From: a virus
Length of the DNA: 64,000 bases
IMG/VR virus record: IMGVR_UViG_3300043410_001708
Coordinates: 1 to 64,000 of that record
Reading direction: 5' to 3' (one strand)
Both the position numbers and the translations under genes were made by a program. A model generated the notes under the pieces. The model was not told the DNA's origin. It saw nothing but the letters and a program-made list of their open reading frames with translations, and made no database searches. Positions 43,747 to 50,989 of the stretch are shown piece by piece. Numbering within the stretch: the first letter of the stretch is position 1; the number at the start of each line of letters is the position of its first letter.

Positions 43747-44057
43747 TAACCTGTAATAATTTGTTGTTGACCTGGAAGAATAATACCTACACCAAAAATT
43801 TGATTATAGTTATTGACAAAATCTTCTGCTGGAACATAGTAGTATACAATATGTTCAAGTTTCAAGGCAATAGTAGAATCCTTTTTTTGTTCTGCATGAA
43901 TTGGAAAAGGTGCAAAACCTACGTTTGGTTGGCCATCTTTACCACGAACAATTGCAATACCCAATGGGTTTTTAATTACCATTTCGTTGAAGTTTTCCGT
44001 TTCAATTTCACCAATGAGTTCTTCACCGGTTATCAATTTCATTGCATAAATTTTCAT
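43746..44057 (-). CDS. Sm/Lsm-like phage protein, 103 aa
   Basis: KLITGEELIGEIETENFNE...MVIKNPLGIAIV resembles the Sm1 motif, and the IALKLEHIVYYYVPAED part a bent-strand continuation. Sm-like rings have been described for cyanophages. It could bind RNA; being co-transcribed with the polymerase, it may affect the 43 mRNA. Family assignment is moderate. Confidence 0.6.
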   Translation of the reverse strand: MKIYAMKLITGEELIGEIETENFNEMVIKNPLGIAIVRGKDGQPNVGFAPFPIHAEQKKDSTIALKLEHIVYYYVPAEDFVNNYNQIFGVGIILPGQQQIITG

Positions 44058-44099
44058 AATAGTCGCATCCTAAATAAATATAGTTGATTTGGATCAAAC

Positions 44100-44128
44100 A
44101 TTATATCATTTTTTTAATATGTTGTCAA
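44100..44128 (-). promoter_or_regulatory. perfect sigma70 promoter of the Lsm/43 unit
   Basis: TTGACA (44123-44128) and TATAAT (44100-44105) with a 17-bp spacer on the minus strand. A plus-strand CTAAATA-type box at about 44070-44080 could serve the divergent cassette. Confidence 0.85.
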
Positions 44129-44147
44129 TAGATAAAAATGGTACAAA

Positions 44148-44978
44148 ATGGATCCGTTCACACTTTTTGCCTTGGCCAACGGTGCAGTTGCCGCTGTGAA
44201 AAAAGGTTGTCAGTTATACAAAGATATTAAAGGTGCCGCTGGGGATGTTAAAGCAGTCCTCAAGGATTTGGACGACCAGTTCCACAAAAAGTATGAAGGT
44301 AAACCTGTGCCGCCTGCTGCTGCAAAGCAGTTACAGGAAGAAAAGGCTCGCATTAAAGAATTAAACAAGCGTAGTGAAGAAAGCACTAATATTTATACAG
44401 AGATAGGTGATTATCTTGGTCAATACTATGACAATTATTATAAGTGTTTAGCGGTACTTGAACAAGAAGAAAAACGTAGTGCAACAGAAGTATATACCGG
44501 CGGTGATAGTTTAGCCAAGCGTGCATTACAACGTGTTCTTATGCGTAAACAACTAGAAGCCATGGGCAAAGAATTACGTGAATTGATGATATATCAATCA
44601 CCACCCGAACTTGGTGCATTATATACTGATGTTGAACTTATGACCAAAGAGTTGGGTGCTCAACAAAAGATTCTTATTGCTAAACAGATGGAAGAACAAG
44701 CCAAAAAAGCAAAACTAAGAGCACAAAAAATTGAACATTATAAGATGGAGTTTGGTATGATTGTTGCGTTTCTTATTTTGTTTATTTTCATGGGTTTATT
44801 TTGGACTTGGTTGTATTATGATTCGAAGGAAAGACATCCACAAATATGGAATGGAACTTATCAAGCTGAATTGGAAAAACAAAAAAGATATCAGGCTCAA
44901 AAAATTATGGATGCAATCAAATACCTGGACGAACAAAATTACGAAAATAATAAGAGGTTAATAACAAATCAAGAATGA
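44148..44978 (+). CDS. coiled-coil, C-terminally anchored membrane protein, 276 aa
   Basis: Starts MDPFTLFALANGAVAAVKKG; a family with this DPFTxxALAxxAVxAVKKGCxxYKD start is frequent in T4-like marine phages. Residues 30-200 are helical and charged; one TM helix follows (MIVAFLILFIFMGLFWTWLYY) with a short charged end. First gene of a plus-strand cassette inserted between minus-strand blocks. Confidence 0.65.
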   Translation: MDPFTLFALANGAVAAVKKGCQLYKDIKGAAGDVKAVLKDLDDQFHKKYEGKPVPPAAAKQLQEEKARIKELNKRSEESTNIYTEIGDYLGQYYDNYYKCLAVLEQEEKRSATEVYTGGDSLAKRALQRVLMRKQLEAMGKELRELMIYQSPPELGALYTDVELMTKELGAQQKILIAKQMEEQAKKAKLRAQKIEHYKMEFGMIVAFLILFIFMGLFWTWLYYDSKERHPQIWNGTYQAELEKQKRYQAQKIMDAIKYLDEQNYENNKRLITNQE

Positions 44979-45115
44979 AAAGAAATAGATACACATTTTT
45001 AGAATGGGTATTTGATGATTTAGGCCTTGCTAAATTTTTATTATTTTTTTATCTTTTTTTATTGTTATTGGCAACTGGTATATTGTCACTGGTTTGGTGG
45101 TACACTAAAAGATGA
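44975..45115 (+). CDS. 46-aa single-pass membrane protein
   Basis: MKRNRYTFLEWVFDDLGLAK then a strongly hydrophobic helix to WWYTKR. ATGA overlaps on both sides couple it to its neighbours. The layout resembles small cell-division or envelope proteins of phages (FtsL-like size), but no homology is seen. Confidence 0.6.
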   Translation: MKRNRYTFLEWVFDDLGLAKFLLFFYLFLLLLATGILSLVWWYTKR

Positions 45116-45393
45116 AAACCAGTTATCAAGCAGCACTCATAGTTGCTGGACTTATTCTTATGCCGGTGCTTATAGTCTTACTGGCAAATTATATAAACAT
45201 AATTGTTATAATTATTACCTTTTCTTTAAGTTTTAGTTTGGTTGCATATTATTTGTATGTTGACATTAAAGAAGAATTGGATTGGACTCGTAGTGAAGAT
45301 GAACGATTAACTTATGGATTTAAAGATAATCCTTACAAAATGAGGATGTATAAATTCTATAAAAATTACTTCAACACACGCCATGAAAAATAA
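45112..45393 (+). CDS. two-TM membrane protein, 93 aa
   Basis: Two adjoining TM helices (AALIVAGLILMPVLIVLLANY and IIVIIITFSLSFSLVAYYLYV) and a charged cytoplasmic tail with many Tyr/Lys. Coupled to both neighbours. Function unknown. Confidence 0.6.
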   Translation: MKTSYQAALIVAGLILMPVLIVLLANYINIIVIIITFSLSFSLVAYYLYVDIKEELDWTRSEDERLTYGFKDNPYKMRMYKFYKNYFNTRHEK

Positions 45394-45661
45394 ACTATTG
45401 TTTACAGTTGTTACAACTGCGGCAACACTCGTTGTTACACATCCAACTATCAATATAAATTTGATGCCGGATGCTGTCATATATACAAAAAGCACTTTTG
45501 AAAGTTCTGATTATTGTAAATTGGAAAAAACTTTTACTGATCCAAGAGGATTACAAGTGTGTGAATATAAATGTCCATCAACAAGAGGTGGAAACAAAGT
45601 TATACATACGACTTCCATAAACAATGCTAGAGCATGTAAATCTAAGGTGGAGGCACCGTAA
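45383..45661 (+). CDS. secreted Cys-containing protein, 92 aa
   Basis: N-terminal MKNKLLFTVVTTAATLVVT acts as signal or anchor; the rest has four cysteines (CKLEKTF, VCEYKC, ACKSK) consistent with disulfides in the periplasm. It overlaps the upstream gene by 11 bp. No family recognised. Confidence 0.55.
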   Translation: MKNKLLFTVVTTAATLVVTHPTININLMPDAVIYTKSTFESSDYCKLEKTFTDPRGLQVCEYKCPSTRGGNKVIHTTSINNARACKSKVEAP

Positions 45662-45686
45662 TGTTTAATCCCTACGGAGTATTCGA

Positions 45687-46460
45687 TTGTTACATAGAAT
45701 TTTTATTATACTGTTATTTTTTACCCTACTTCTTGGCCAACAAACAGTCAAAGCAGAATTCTTTACCGCCAAATCCTGGCTTGTGTCGGATTTAAATGGC
45801 ACTATAATAGATGGTGAAGATTATGATAAGGTTAGACCAATTGCTAGCATAACAAAATTGTTAACAGTTATGGTTGTGATGGACACAAAACCTGACATGA
45901 ATCAAATGTTGATGTTGACCACAAAAATACAAGATAAATTGCCAGCAAAAAATCAAAGTGTCAGTAGAGGAAATTTAGTACTGATGGCTATAGTACACAG
46001 TAGTAACAGAGCCGCATATACTCTGTGTGAGAATTATCCTGGTGGTATGCCCGCTTGTATTAAAGCAATGAATGACAAGTTGAAAAAATTAAAAATGGAA
46101 AATTCCATTGTTTATGAACCAACAGGTTTAGATAAAAGAAACGTTAGCACTGCAAGAGAACTCATAACATTAACAAAGGCAGCGGCTGAATATGAATCCA
46201 TAGTTTATGCTAGCCGTAAGTCTGAAATAAAAATACAAGTAAAAAAGAAATGGTTTGTTTTTCGTAATACAAACCCTATGATTGGTCATTACCAAAATAT
46301 CGTAGTAAGTAAAACTGGATTTATAAATGAATCGGGTGGATGTATCACGTTGTTACTTGATACAAGTGTTGGTGATAGAATAGTTGTGGTTCTTGGCAGT
46401 AAGAACACTAAGACTAGAATTCCTGAAGCGGAATTTATATATGAGGTGTATAAAGATTAG
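45687..46460 (+). CDS. D-alanyl-D-alanine carboxypeptidase/endopeptidase-like protein (S11)
   Basis: Signal peptide (HRIFIILLFFTLLLG), then all three penicillin-binding motifs: SxxK in ASITKLLT, SxN in HSSNRAA, and KTG in SKTGFINESGG. This is the S11 (PBP5/PBP7) fold, so it likely trims peptidoglycan cross-links or stem peptides in the periplasm. Start is TTG with GGAG upstream. Last gene of the plus cassette; its stop abuts a minus-strand tRNA. Confidence 0.8.
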   Translation: MLHRIFIILLFFTLLLGQQTVKAEFFTAKSWLVSDLNGTIIDGEDYDKVRPIASITKLLTVMVVMDTKPDMNQMLMLTTKIQDKLPAKNQSVSRGNLVLMAIVHSSNRAAYTLCENYPGGMPACIKAMNDKLKKLKMENSIVYEPTGLDKRNVSTARELITLTKAAAEYESIVYASRKSEIKIQVKKKWFVFRNTNPMIGHYQNIVVSKTGFINESGGCITLLLDTSVGDRIVVVLGSKNTKTRIPEAEFIYEVYKD

Positions 46461-46533
46461 TGGTTGCGGGTCACGGAGTTGCACCGGAACTGAGGATTAT
46501 GAGCCCACTGTGATACTATTTCACCAACCCGCT
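46461..46533 (-). tRNA. initiator-like tRNA-fMet(CAT)
   Basis: Anticodon loop CTCATAA, GGG in the anticodon stem, and an unpaired A1-A72 end next to GCGGGT/ACCCGC are initiator features; CCA encoded. The T-loop (TGCAACT) and T-stem deviate from normal. Its 5' end overlaps the TAG stop of the next gene. Confidence 0.65.
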
Positions 46534-46720
46534 ATATTTCTTGTTTTTTCTGACGTTGAAGATTTTGTTCTAAAATTCTGTCAAATTCTTCTTGTTCAGC
46601 TTTAGCATCTTCTATTTCTTTTGGTGATGGTTTTCTAAAAATCTTGTCGTAGTTATTAGCAAATGTTTCCTGTGAAACACTAAATGGTCTTGGACTAGAA
46701 CCTTTACCACCATCAGACAT
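46532..46720 (-). CDS. conserved small phage protein, 62 aa
   Basis: MSDGGKGSSPRPFSVSQETF with a helical charged tail. The GGKGSxPRPFSVSxxxF start is common in phages. Function unknown. Follows the co-chaperonin gene; its stop codon overlaps a tRNA 5' end. Confidence 0.65.
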   Translation of the reverse strand: MSDGGKGSSPRPFSVSQETFANNYDKIFRKPSPKEIEDAKAEQEEFDRILEQNLQRQKKQEI

Positions 46721-46722
46721 AT

Positions 46723-46968
46723 TTATTCTCCGTAGATATAAGCAATATCTTCAATCTTCACTACAAAATAATCTTGCACTGTTACAGCTTTACCCCAATC
46801 TGGTTGCACCACATCACCAATCTGTAACTCAGTAACATCTGGTCCAACTGCAAGTACTTTTGCTCTATCAGGTTCTTCGGAGTGTCTTAGGATGATTCCT
46901 GAAGCGGTCTGTTTAACATTCTCAAGCCGTTCAATCAATACTTTATCGTGCAAGGGTTTAATATTCAT
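46723..46968 (-). CDS. GroES/gp31-like co-chaperonin, 81 aa
   Basis: Start at MNIKPLHDKVLIERL. GroES fold signature: NIKPLHDKVLIERLE, the mobile-loop KQTASGIIL, VLAVGPD and IGDVVQ. It would cap host GroEL for folding phage proteins such as the capsid. About 15 residues shorter than GroES. Confidence 0.85.
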   Translation of the reverse strand: MNIKPLHDKVLIERLENVKQTASGIILRHSEEPDRAKVLAVGPDVTELQIGDVVQPDWGKAVTVQDYFVVKIEDIAYIYGE

Positions 46969-47054
46969 AATGTCCTCAAAATGGAGCGGTCTTCTGCTTT
47001 GCTCAGATAACACAAGGGGGTGCCTTGTATCGTACTATTACAAACCGCATTAAA

Positions 47055-47128
47055 TGGAGCGGGATATCAGAATCGAACTGATGACGAAAGATTGGAAATC
47101 TCTAGTTTTGCCATTAAACTAATCCCGC
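47055..47128 (-). tRNA. tRNA-Gly(TCC)
   Basis: Acceptor GCGGGAT/ATCCCGC, anticodon loop TTTCCAA, encoded TCCA end. Lies between the Ro-like gene and the co-chaperonin gene. Confidence 0.9.
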
Positions 47129-47178
47129 ATATAACTATATATGCATCATTTTAAAACACACATAATGCATTTTAAAAT

Positions 47179-47198
47179 GAGGACTCTTGCGAGTCCCC
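47179..47198 (-). terminator. terminator after the Ro-like gene
   Basis: GGACTC/GAGTCC stem (47181-47196) with a GCAA tetraloop on the minus strand, followed by ATTTTAAAAT. The next 50 bp contain two copies of TTTTAAAATG. Confidence 0.6.
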
Positions 47199-47204
47199 AT
47201 ACCA

Positions 47205-48632
47205 TCACAATACTTTGTAACGGTCATCCATGATGGTTTTAAGCATCACAGATTCTGGTGTAAAGGTTTCTAAGTCACCCGCCAACAGTGGTTTTACGAC
47301 TGCTGGTGAGAAACCAGATACCAATGCAGTACCAGAAGTGTCGAACTTTACTGGAGCGTTGCCGTATGCGGCATTCAAGTTCCAGAATACAACCTTTGGC
47401 AAAGTGTATCCTGCTTCTTTGTACTTACGTGCAATCATCTGCATAGCAGAGTCATCATGTCTAACGCAAGCGTTAAATTGCATGTCTGACAGAATCAATA
47501 CCATCGCTGGCATTTCTTCTTGTGGCACGCCACCTTTTACTGCTACATCAAGGATTTTTGCAAATGCCTTGTGTAGGTCGGTAGACATACCCCAATCAGA
47601 TTTAACCATTTGGTCAATCTTTTGATTGATGTTACCTTTCAAGTGCAACAATTCTGGATTGGTAGAGAAAGTTAGGAAGGTGTCCTTGAACTTGCCTTCA
47701 TTCTTATCTGCCAAGTATAGTCCCAAAGAGACTGCTACTTCCAAACAGGTTAGACCTGATTTGGAACCATAACCACCTGCAGCGCAGGTCATTGAACCAG
47801 AAACATCCACCAAAGGTAGAATGTTTGCATCGCCAACAAAGTTAGGCAAAGCCTCCCATTGTTTTTGCACCAAGTCCAATTCGGTCTTGTCGAATTTCAT
47901 GTAACCACCGATACGGCCTTTCAGCACATCGTATGGGAACACAGCACCTGCATTAACCTTAACTTCTGGATTATCACCCTTAACCAACGAAGCAACATAT
48001 GCTGCATAAGTTGGAGTGTTACGGTTAAAAGCCTTCTTGTAACGGGATGCCGCTACGGAAGGTACGTGTGAGAAATTGATGGAATCCCAGTCTTTCGCAC
48101 ACATTTGAGTTTCAACCACTTTGGTCATTTCAACCAAAGACTTACGGTAAAACTTTGGGGACATACCAAAGAACTGACGGATTTCAGCCGCTAGTTTACC
48201 TTGGCGAGGAGTCCACTTTGCAGCCAATCCATTCTTCGCACGAAGCGCATCACCCAACATAGTGAATGCTGCTGACTTCATAACATCAGAATCGAATACA
48301 AAAATGTCGTCCCAACGGCCCAATTCAGGAACCTTTGTCAACAATGCTTTTGCGGCTTCTACGTCATTCTTTTCCAAATAACGCAAGATAGTACGGAACG
48401 ATTCACGTTCACCGGCACCACCACGAGCATCACGTAACCAAGCAGCAACACGCAAAGCGAGTTCACGGTTTTCTGCCATTGCAGCTGCGAAAGCAGGCAC
48501 AATGTTTTTGCCACGGGAAGCACCTGCATTGTAGAACAAATCTACAACTGCATTAGCAGTGGACTTACGAGCCTTCATACCGTTTGCGGTACGGGCATCT
48601 TGATTAACAACGGCATCTACAAAAGTTGACAT
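47205..48632 (-). CDS. Ro60-like HEAT/vWA protein (DUF2828 family), 475 aa
   Basis: N-terminal helical-repeat region (NAVVDLFYNAGASRG, ALRVAAWLRDARGGAGERE, VPELGRWDDIFVF) as in the TROVE/Ro family, and a C-terminal vWA domain with MIDAS PLVDVSGSMT, STDLHKAF and ILSDMQFNA. DUF2828 proteins occur in viruses and plants. Ro proteins bind the ends of misfolded RNAs and Y RNAs. Here it is the only long gene inside an array of tRNAs and other structured RNAs, transcribed from the same promoter as two of them. Confidence 0.75.
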   Translation of the reverse strand: MSTFVDAVVNQDARTANGMKARKSTANAVVDLFYNAGASRGKNIVPAFAAAMAENRELALRVAAWLRDARGGAGERESFRTILRYLEKNDVEAAKALLTKVPELGRWDDIFVFDSDVMKSAAFTMLGDALRAKNGLAAKWTPRQGKLAAEIRQFFGMSPKFYRKSLVEMTKVVETQMCAKDWDSINFSHVPSVAASRYKKAFNRNTPTYAAYVASLVKGDNPEVKVNAGAVFPYDVLKGRIGGYMKFDKTELDLVQKQWEALPNFVGDANILPLVDVSGSMTCAAGGYGSKSGLTCLEVAVSLGLYLADKNEGKFKDTFLTFSTNPELLHLKGNINQKIDQMVKSDWGMSTDLHKAFAKILDVAVKGGVPQEEMPAMVLILSDMQFNACVRHDDSAMQMIARKYKEAGYTLPKVVFWNLNAAYGNAPVKFDTSGTALVSGFSPAVVKPLLAGDLETFTPESVMLKTIMDDRYKVL

Positions 48633-48657
48633 AACTTACTCCTCATAAAAAAACAAC

Positions 48658-48772
48658 AGAATACATTTTTTAGCGCACTACCAATTGTGCTATTCACGCC
48701 GAAGCGTAAAACAGGATTCGAACCTGTAACCTCTCCGTTATAAGCGGAAAAATTGTTTGCTGTGAGTATTCT
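48658..48772 (-). ncRNA. scaffold RNA copy 4 (holds the permuted tRNA-Ile)
   Basis: Closing stem AGAATAC/GTATTCT (48766-48772 with 48658-48664), CAGCAA box inside the 5' strand, GTTGT after the 3' strand. The interior is a circularly permuted tRNA. The stem sequence differs from the other copies but stays fully paired. Confidence 0.75.
48673..48748 (-). tRNA. circularly permuted tRNA-Ile(TAT)
   Basis: In transcript order: anticodon arm TCCG-CTTATAA-CGGA (48734-48748), T-arm ACAGG-TTCGAAT-CCTGT (48711-48727), acceptor 3' strand TTTACGC (48704-48710), a UUCG linker (48700-48703), acceptor 5' strand GCGTGAA (48693-48699), and D-arm with AATTGGTA loop (48675-48690). All elements of a tRNA are there but the 3' half comes first. 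The seven acceptor pairs are intact (one G-U). No CCA is encoded. Confidence 0.75.
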
Positions 48773-48781
48773 AAAAACAAC

Positions 48782-48932
48782 AGGTTAGCTTTCTACTTTT
48801 TGTTTACAGTGAGAAATCGAAACTCACCTTCGTTAGGACCATTTCAATAAACACCTTCAAAGGTCGAAACCTCCAGTGTTTACCATAGTTACCTAACAGT
48901 TCAGTATTATTGAATAATGCTGTAACTAACCT
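48782..48932 (-). ncRNA. scaffold RNA copy 5 (large interior domain)
   Basis: Closing stem AGGTTAG/CTAACCT (48926-48932 with 48782-48788), CAGCA box, GTTGT tail. Inside, GTTAGG/CCTAAC encloses TAAACAC/GTGTTTA and a UUCG-capped AGGT/ACCT hairpin; a T-arm-like GTGAG...CTCAC hairpin follows. Confidence 0.65.
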
Positions 48933-48961
48933 AAAACCTTTTCAATCTTTCAATACTGTGT

Positions 48962-48990
48962 ATTGTAACACAAAAATTTGTTGTAGTCAA
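48962..48990 (-). promoter_or_regulatory. sigma70 promoter of scaffold RNAs 5/4 and the Ro-like gene
   Basis: TTGACT (48985-48990), TACAAT (48962-48967), 17-bp spacer; a GTATGT/ACATAC hairpin lies just upstream. Confidence 0.7.
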
Positions 48991-49019
48991 GCAGTATGTT
49001 GTAAACATACCACAATATT

Positions 49020-49093
49020 TGGTGCCCCATGACAGAATCGAACTGCCGTACCCGGATTACAAAACCGGTGTAATACCATTATACTAATAGGGC
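49020..49093 (-). tRNA. tRNA-Thr(TGT)
   Basis: GCCCTAT/ATGGGGC acceptor, anticodon loop TTTGTAA, encoded ACCA. Confidence 0.9.
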
Positions 49094-49101
49094 AAAAAAC
49101 T

Positions 49102-49176
49102 TGGAGCGGGTAGTGGGAATCGAACCCACAACTAAACCTTGGCAAGGTCTTGTGTTACCACTAGCACCATACCCGC
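49102..49176 (-). tRNA. tRNA-Gly(GCC)
   Basis: GCGGGTA/TACCCGC acceptor, anticodon loop TTGCCAA, encoded TCCA. First product of the promoter at 49186-49214, whose start is only a few bases upstream. Confidence 0.92.
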
Positions 49177-49185
49177 ATCATGTGT

Positions 49186-49214
49186 ATTATATATGCTTTA
49201 CAAACAATTGTCAA
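49186..49214 (-). promoter_or_regulatory. perfect sigma70 promoter for tRNA-Gly/Thr
   Basis: TTGACA (49209-49214), TATAAT (49186-49191), 17-bp spacer on the minus strand. Confidence 0.85.
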
Positions 49215-49234
49215 GCACATTTTTAAAAAATATT

Positions 49235-49318
49235 TGGTACGAGTAACCGGAGTCGAACCGGTACGCACAAGGCGGCAGATTTTAAGTCTGCTGGGTCTAC
49301 CAATTCCCCCATACTCGC
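49235..49318 (-). tRNA. tRNA-Leu(TAA)
   Basis: Class II tRNA; GCGAGTA/TACTCGT acceptor (G-U at 1-72), anticodon loop CTTAAAA, encoded ACCA. Confidence 0.92.
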
Positions 49319-49319
49319 A

Positions 49320-49904
49320 TCACATGGCAGGTCCGTTTCCATTACGGAAACCGACCTCACCACCTTCTTCTTTGATTCGTTTCATAACATCTTCAAAAAG
49401 AATAGGACGAAAATCTGTTTGTTCAACACAAACACAATGATAACGAACATCTGGTGTGTCCAGTTCTTGACCTCCGTTCCATGTCATCATCACACGACCT
49501 GTATGAAGGTGACCGTGAATGTTTGTTCCGAAACGACCAAGACTGGCGGGATGAATTGGAATATGTGAAAGAATCATTCCGTTCATTACATGATACGCAC
49601 GAAGTTCACGGAAGTGTATTCTATATTCATCATCACGGAAGATATCGTGGTTACCACGAATAAGAACTTTATCACCGTTAAGTCTATGCATAATGCTAAG
49701 TGCTTTACGATTGATTACAACATCACCAAGATGATATACTTTATCAGTTGGCTTTACTGTTTCGTTCCAACGCTTAACCATTTCTTCATCCATTTCATTT
49801 GGATCGGTCCATGGTCTAATCTTTTCACCTGTTATGGAGTCGGTGAATCTACACACACCAGCGTGACCAAAGTGTGTGTCACTTACTAAAAATACTGATG
49901 GCAT
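49320..49904 (-). CDS. calcineurin-like metallophosphoesterase
   Basis: Start at MPSVFLVSDTHFGH with AGGAG upstream. The metal-ligand series is complete: DTHFGH, LGDVV, RGNHD, SHIPIH and GHLH. Such enzymes hydrolyse phosphodiesters or phosphomonoesters; the phage substrate is unknown. Position between tRNA-Leu and tRNA-Arg could point to RNA 2',3'-phosphate or end processing (speculative). Confidence 0.85.
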   Translation of the reverse strand: MPSVFLVSDTHFGHAGVCRFTDSITGEKIRPWTDPNEMDEEMVKRWNETVKPTDKVYHLGDVVINRKALSIMHRLNGDKVLIRGNHDIFRDDEYRIHFRELRAYHVMNGMILSHIPIHPASLGRFGTNIHGHLHTGRVMMTWNGGQELDTPDVRYHCVCVEQTDFRPILFEDVMKRIKEEGGEVGFRNGNGPAM

Positions 49905-49922
49905 AATAAACTCCTGAAAAAA

Positions 49923-49997
49923 TGGCCCGGCGTGAGGGAATCGAACCCCCATTCGCACTTTAGAAGAATGCTGTCCTATCCATTGAACGAACGCCAG
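49923..49997 (-). tRNA. tRNA-Arg(TCT)
   Basis: CTGGCGT/ACGCCGG acceptor, anticodon loop CTTCTAA, encoded GCCA. Confidence 0.9.
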
Positions 49998-50002
49998 AAA
50001 AA

Positions 50003-50443
50003 TCATACTCGGATGTATTCGTAATTAACTGTTTCTTCATTTTCTCTAAAAACAATAGCGCCGTTCTTCAAGTGAAAACGCTTTGCCATTTCAGTTTTTG
50101 GAGATAATGTCACAAATCTTTTTATGTATGGCATATTATTTTCTATGTGTGATACTGCATCAAATATAAGTGTTCCACCAGCACCTGGTGCATAACTCCA
50201 TATTGTATAAAATACCGCAATCTCTGGATCGTTTACCTTTTCAAACAATTCAGATTCTTTTGTCGGAACATTTGTCTGATAACTTACGCATGTGATTGCT
50301 AATACTTTACCATTTGTATCCCGAAGAACAAAAATATCTTTGTTATTACCTACTCTTTCCGTAGTTGGAATGTTAGGCCTGACAGGATCTTCATCCAATA
50401 AATTAAAAAAACTATCTGTGATGGATTTTATAATATGTAACAT
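50003..50443 (-). CDS. hypothetical protein, possibly GNAT-like, 146 aa
   Basis: Strand-helix pattern with FVLRDTNGKVLAITCVSY, a glycine-rich APGAGGTLIFDAV and MAKRFHLKNGAIVF resembles an acetyltransferase fold, but the acetyl-CoA loop is not canonical. It lies between two tRNA genes. Confidence 0.5.
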   Translation of the reverse strand: MLHIIKSITDSFFNLLDEDPVRPNIPTTERVGNNKDIFVLRDTNGKVLAITCVSYQTNVPTKESELFEKVNDPEIAVFYTIWSYAPGAGGTLIFDAVSHIENNMPYIKRFVTLSPKTEMAKRFHLKNGAIVFRENEETVNYEYIRV

Positions 50444-50459
50444 GATAACTTAAATATAA

Positions 50460-50536
50460 TGGTGCCCCAGAGGAGACTCGAACTCCTAAAATTTGGTTTC
50501 TAAGACCAACACGTATACCAATTCCGTCACCGGGGC
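50460..50536 (-). tRNA. tRNA-Leu(TAG), short variable arm
   Basis: GCCCCGG/CTGGGGC acceptor, anticodon loop CTTAGAA, encoded ACCA. The variable region is only about five bases, unusual for tRNA-Leu. Confidence 0.88.
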
Positions 50537-50549
50537 AATAAATACTTAT

Positions 50550-50774
50550 ATGATACCTTACGAACAAAGACAAACAGTAAAACCACTTTATGAGTTATTC
50601 TCAAATGAAACATATGTGCCTCATGCTTATTATTGTATTGAATCTGATTTTATCGAATCATATGTTACTGAGATAAAATCTTTTAATGATGATGAAATAT
50701 ATATTCAACCTGAAAAAGAGTTTGTCTTAACAACATTAAAACAAGTTGGTGCTCCTACTAAGAATCGAACTTAG
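50550..50774 (+). CDS. possible plus-strand 74-aa protein within the tRNA array
   Basis: MIPYEQRQTVKPLYELFSN and an acidic FNDDEIYIQPEKEF segment look coding, and no other feature explains 50537-50745. There is no clear ribosome-binding site, and the end runs antisense into tRNA-Thr. Treated as tentative. Confidence 0.4.
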   Translation: MIPYEQRQTVKPLYELFSNETYVPHAYYCIESDFIESYVTEIKSFNDDEIYIQPEKEFVLTTLKQVGAPTKNRT

Positions 50775-50820
50775 GATACATCCTTACCATGGATGTGGTA
50801 TGCCATTTACCTATAAGAGC
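50747..50820 (-). tRNA. tRNA-Thr(GGT)
   Basis: GCTCTTA/TAGGAGC acceptor, anticodon loop ATGGTAA, encoded ACCA. Confidence 0.9.
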
Positions 50821-50825
50821 ATGAT

Positions 50826-50900
50826 TGGTGGGTCGTCAGAGAATCAAACTCTGTTCTTCCGGTTAAGAGCCGGTTGCTTCATCACTTAAGCTTACAACCC
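50826..50900 (-). tRNA. tRNA-Lys(CTT)
   Basis: GGGTTGT/ACGACCC acceptor, anticodon loop CTCTTAA, encoded ACCA. Confidence 0.9.
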
Positions 50901-50903
50901 ATA

Positions 50904-50980
50904 TGGTACCCAAGGTGGGATTCGAGCCCACATAATCTTGCTTTTGAGACAAGCACGTATACCAATTCCGTCACTTGGGT
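50904..50980 (-). tRNA. tRNA-Leu(CAA)
   Basis: ACCCAAG/CTTGGGT acceptor, anticodon loop CTCAAAA, encoded ACCA, short variable arm like tRNA-Leu(TAG). Confidence 0.9.
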
Positions 50981-50989
50981 ATATACAAC

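Noticed and set aside
45661-45798. 45-codon ORF starting with ATG just before the S11 peptidase
   Set aside because: It overlaps the signal-peptide region of the peptidase in another frame and has no recognisable features; GGAG fits the TTG start of the peptidase better. Not fully excluded.
49180-49440. Plus-strand 86-codon ORF across tRNA-Leu
   Set aside because: It runs antisense through a tRNA and the end of the metallophosphoesterase gene; no start signals.
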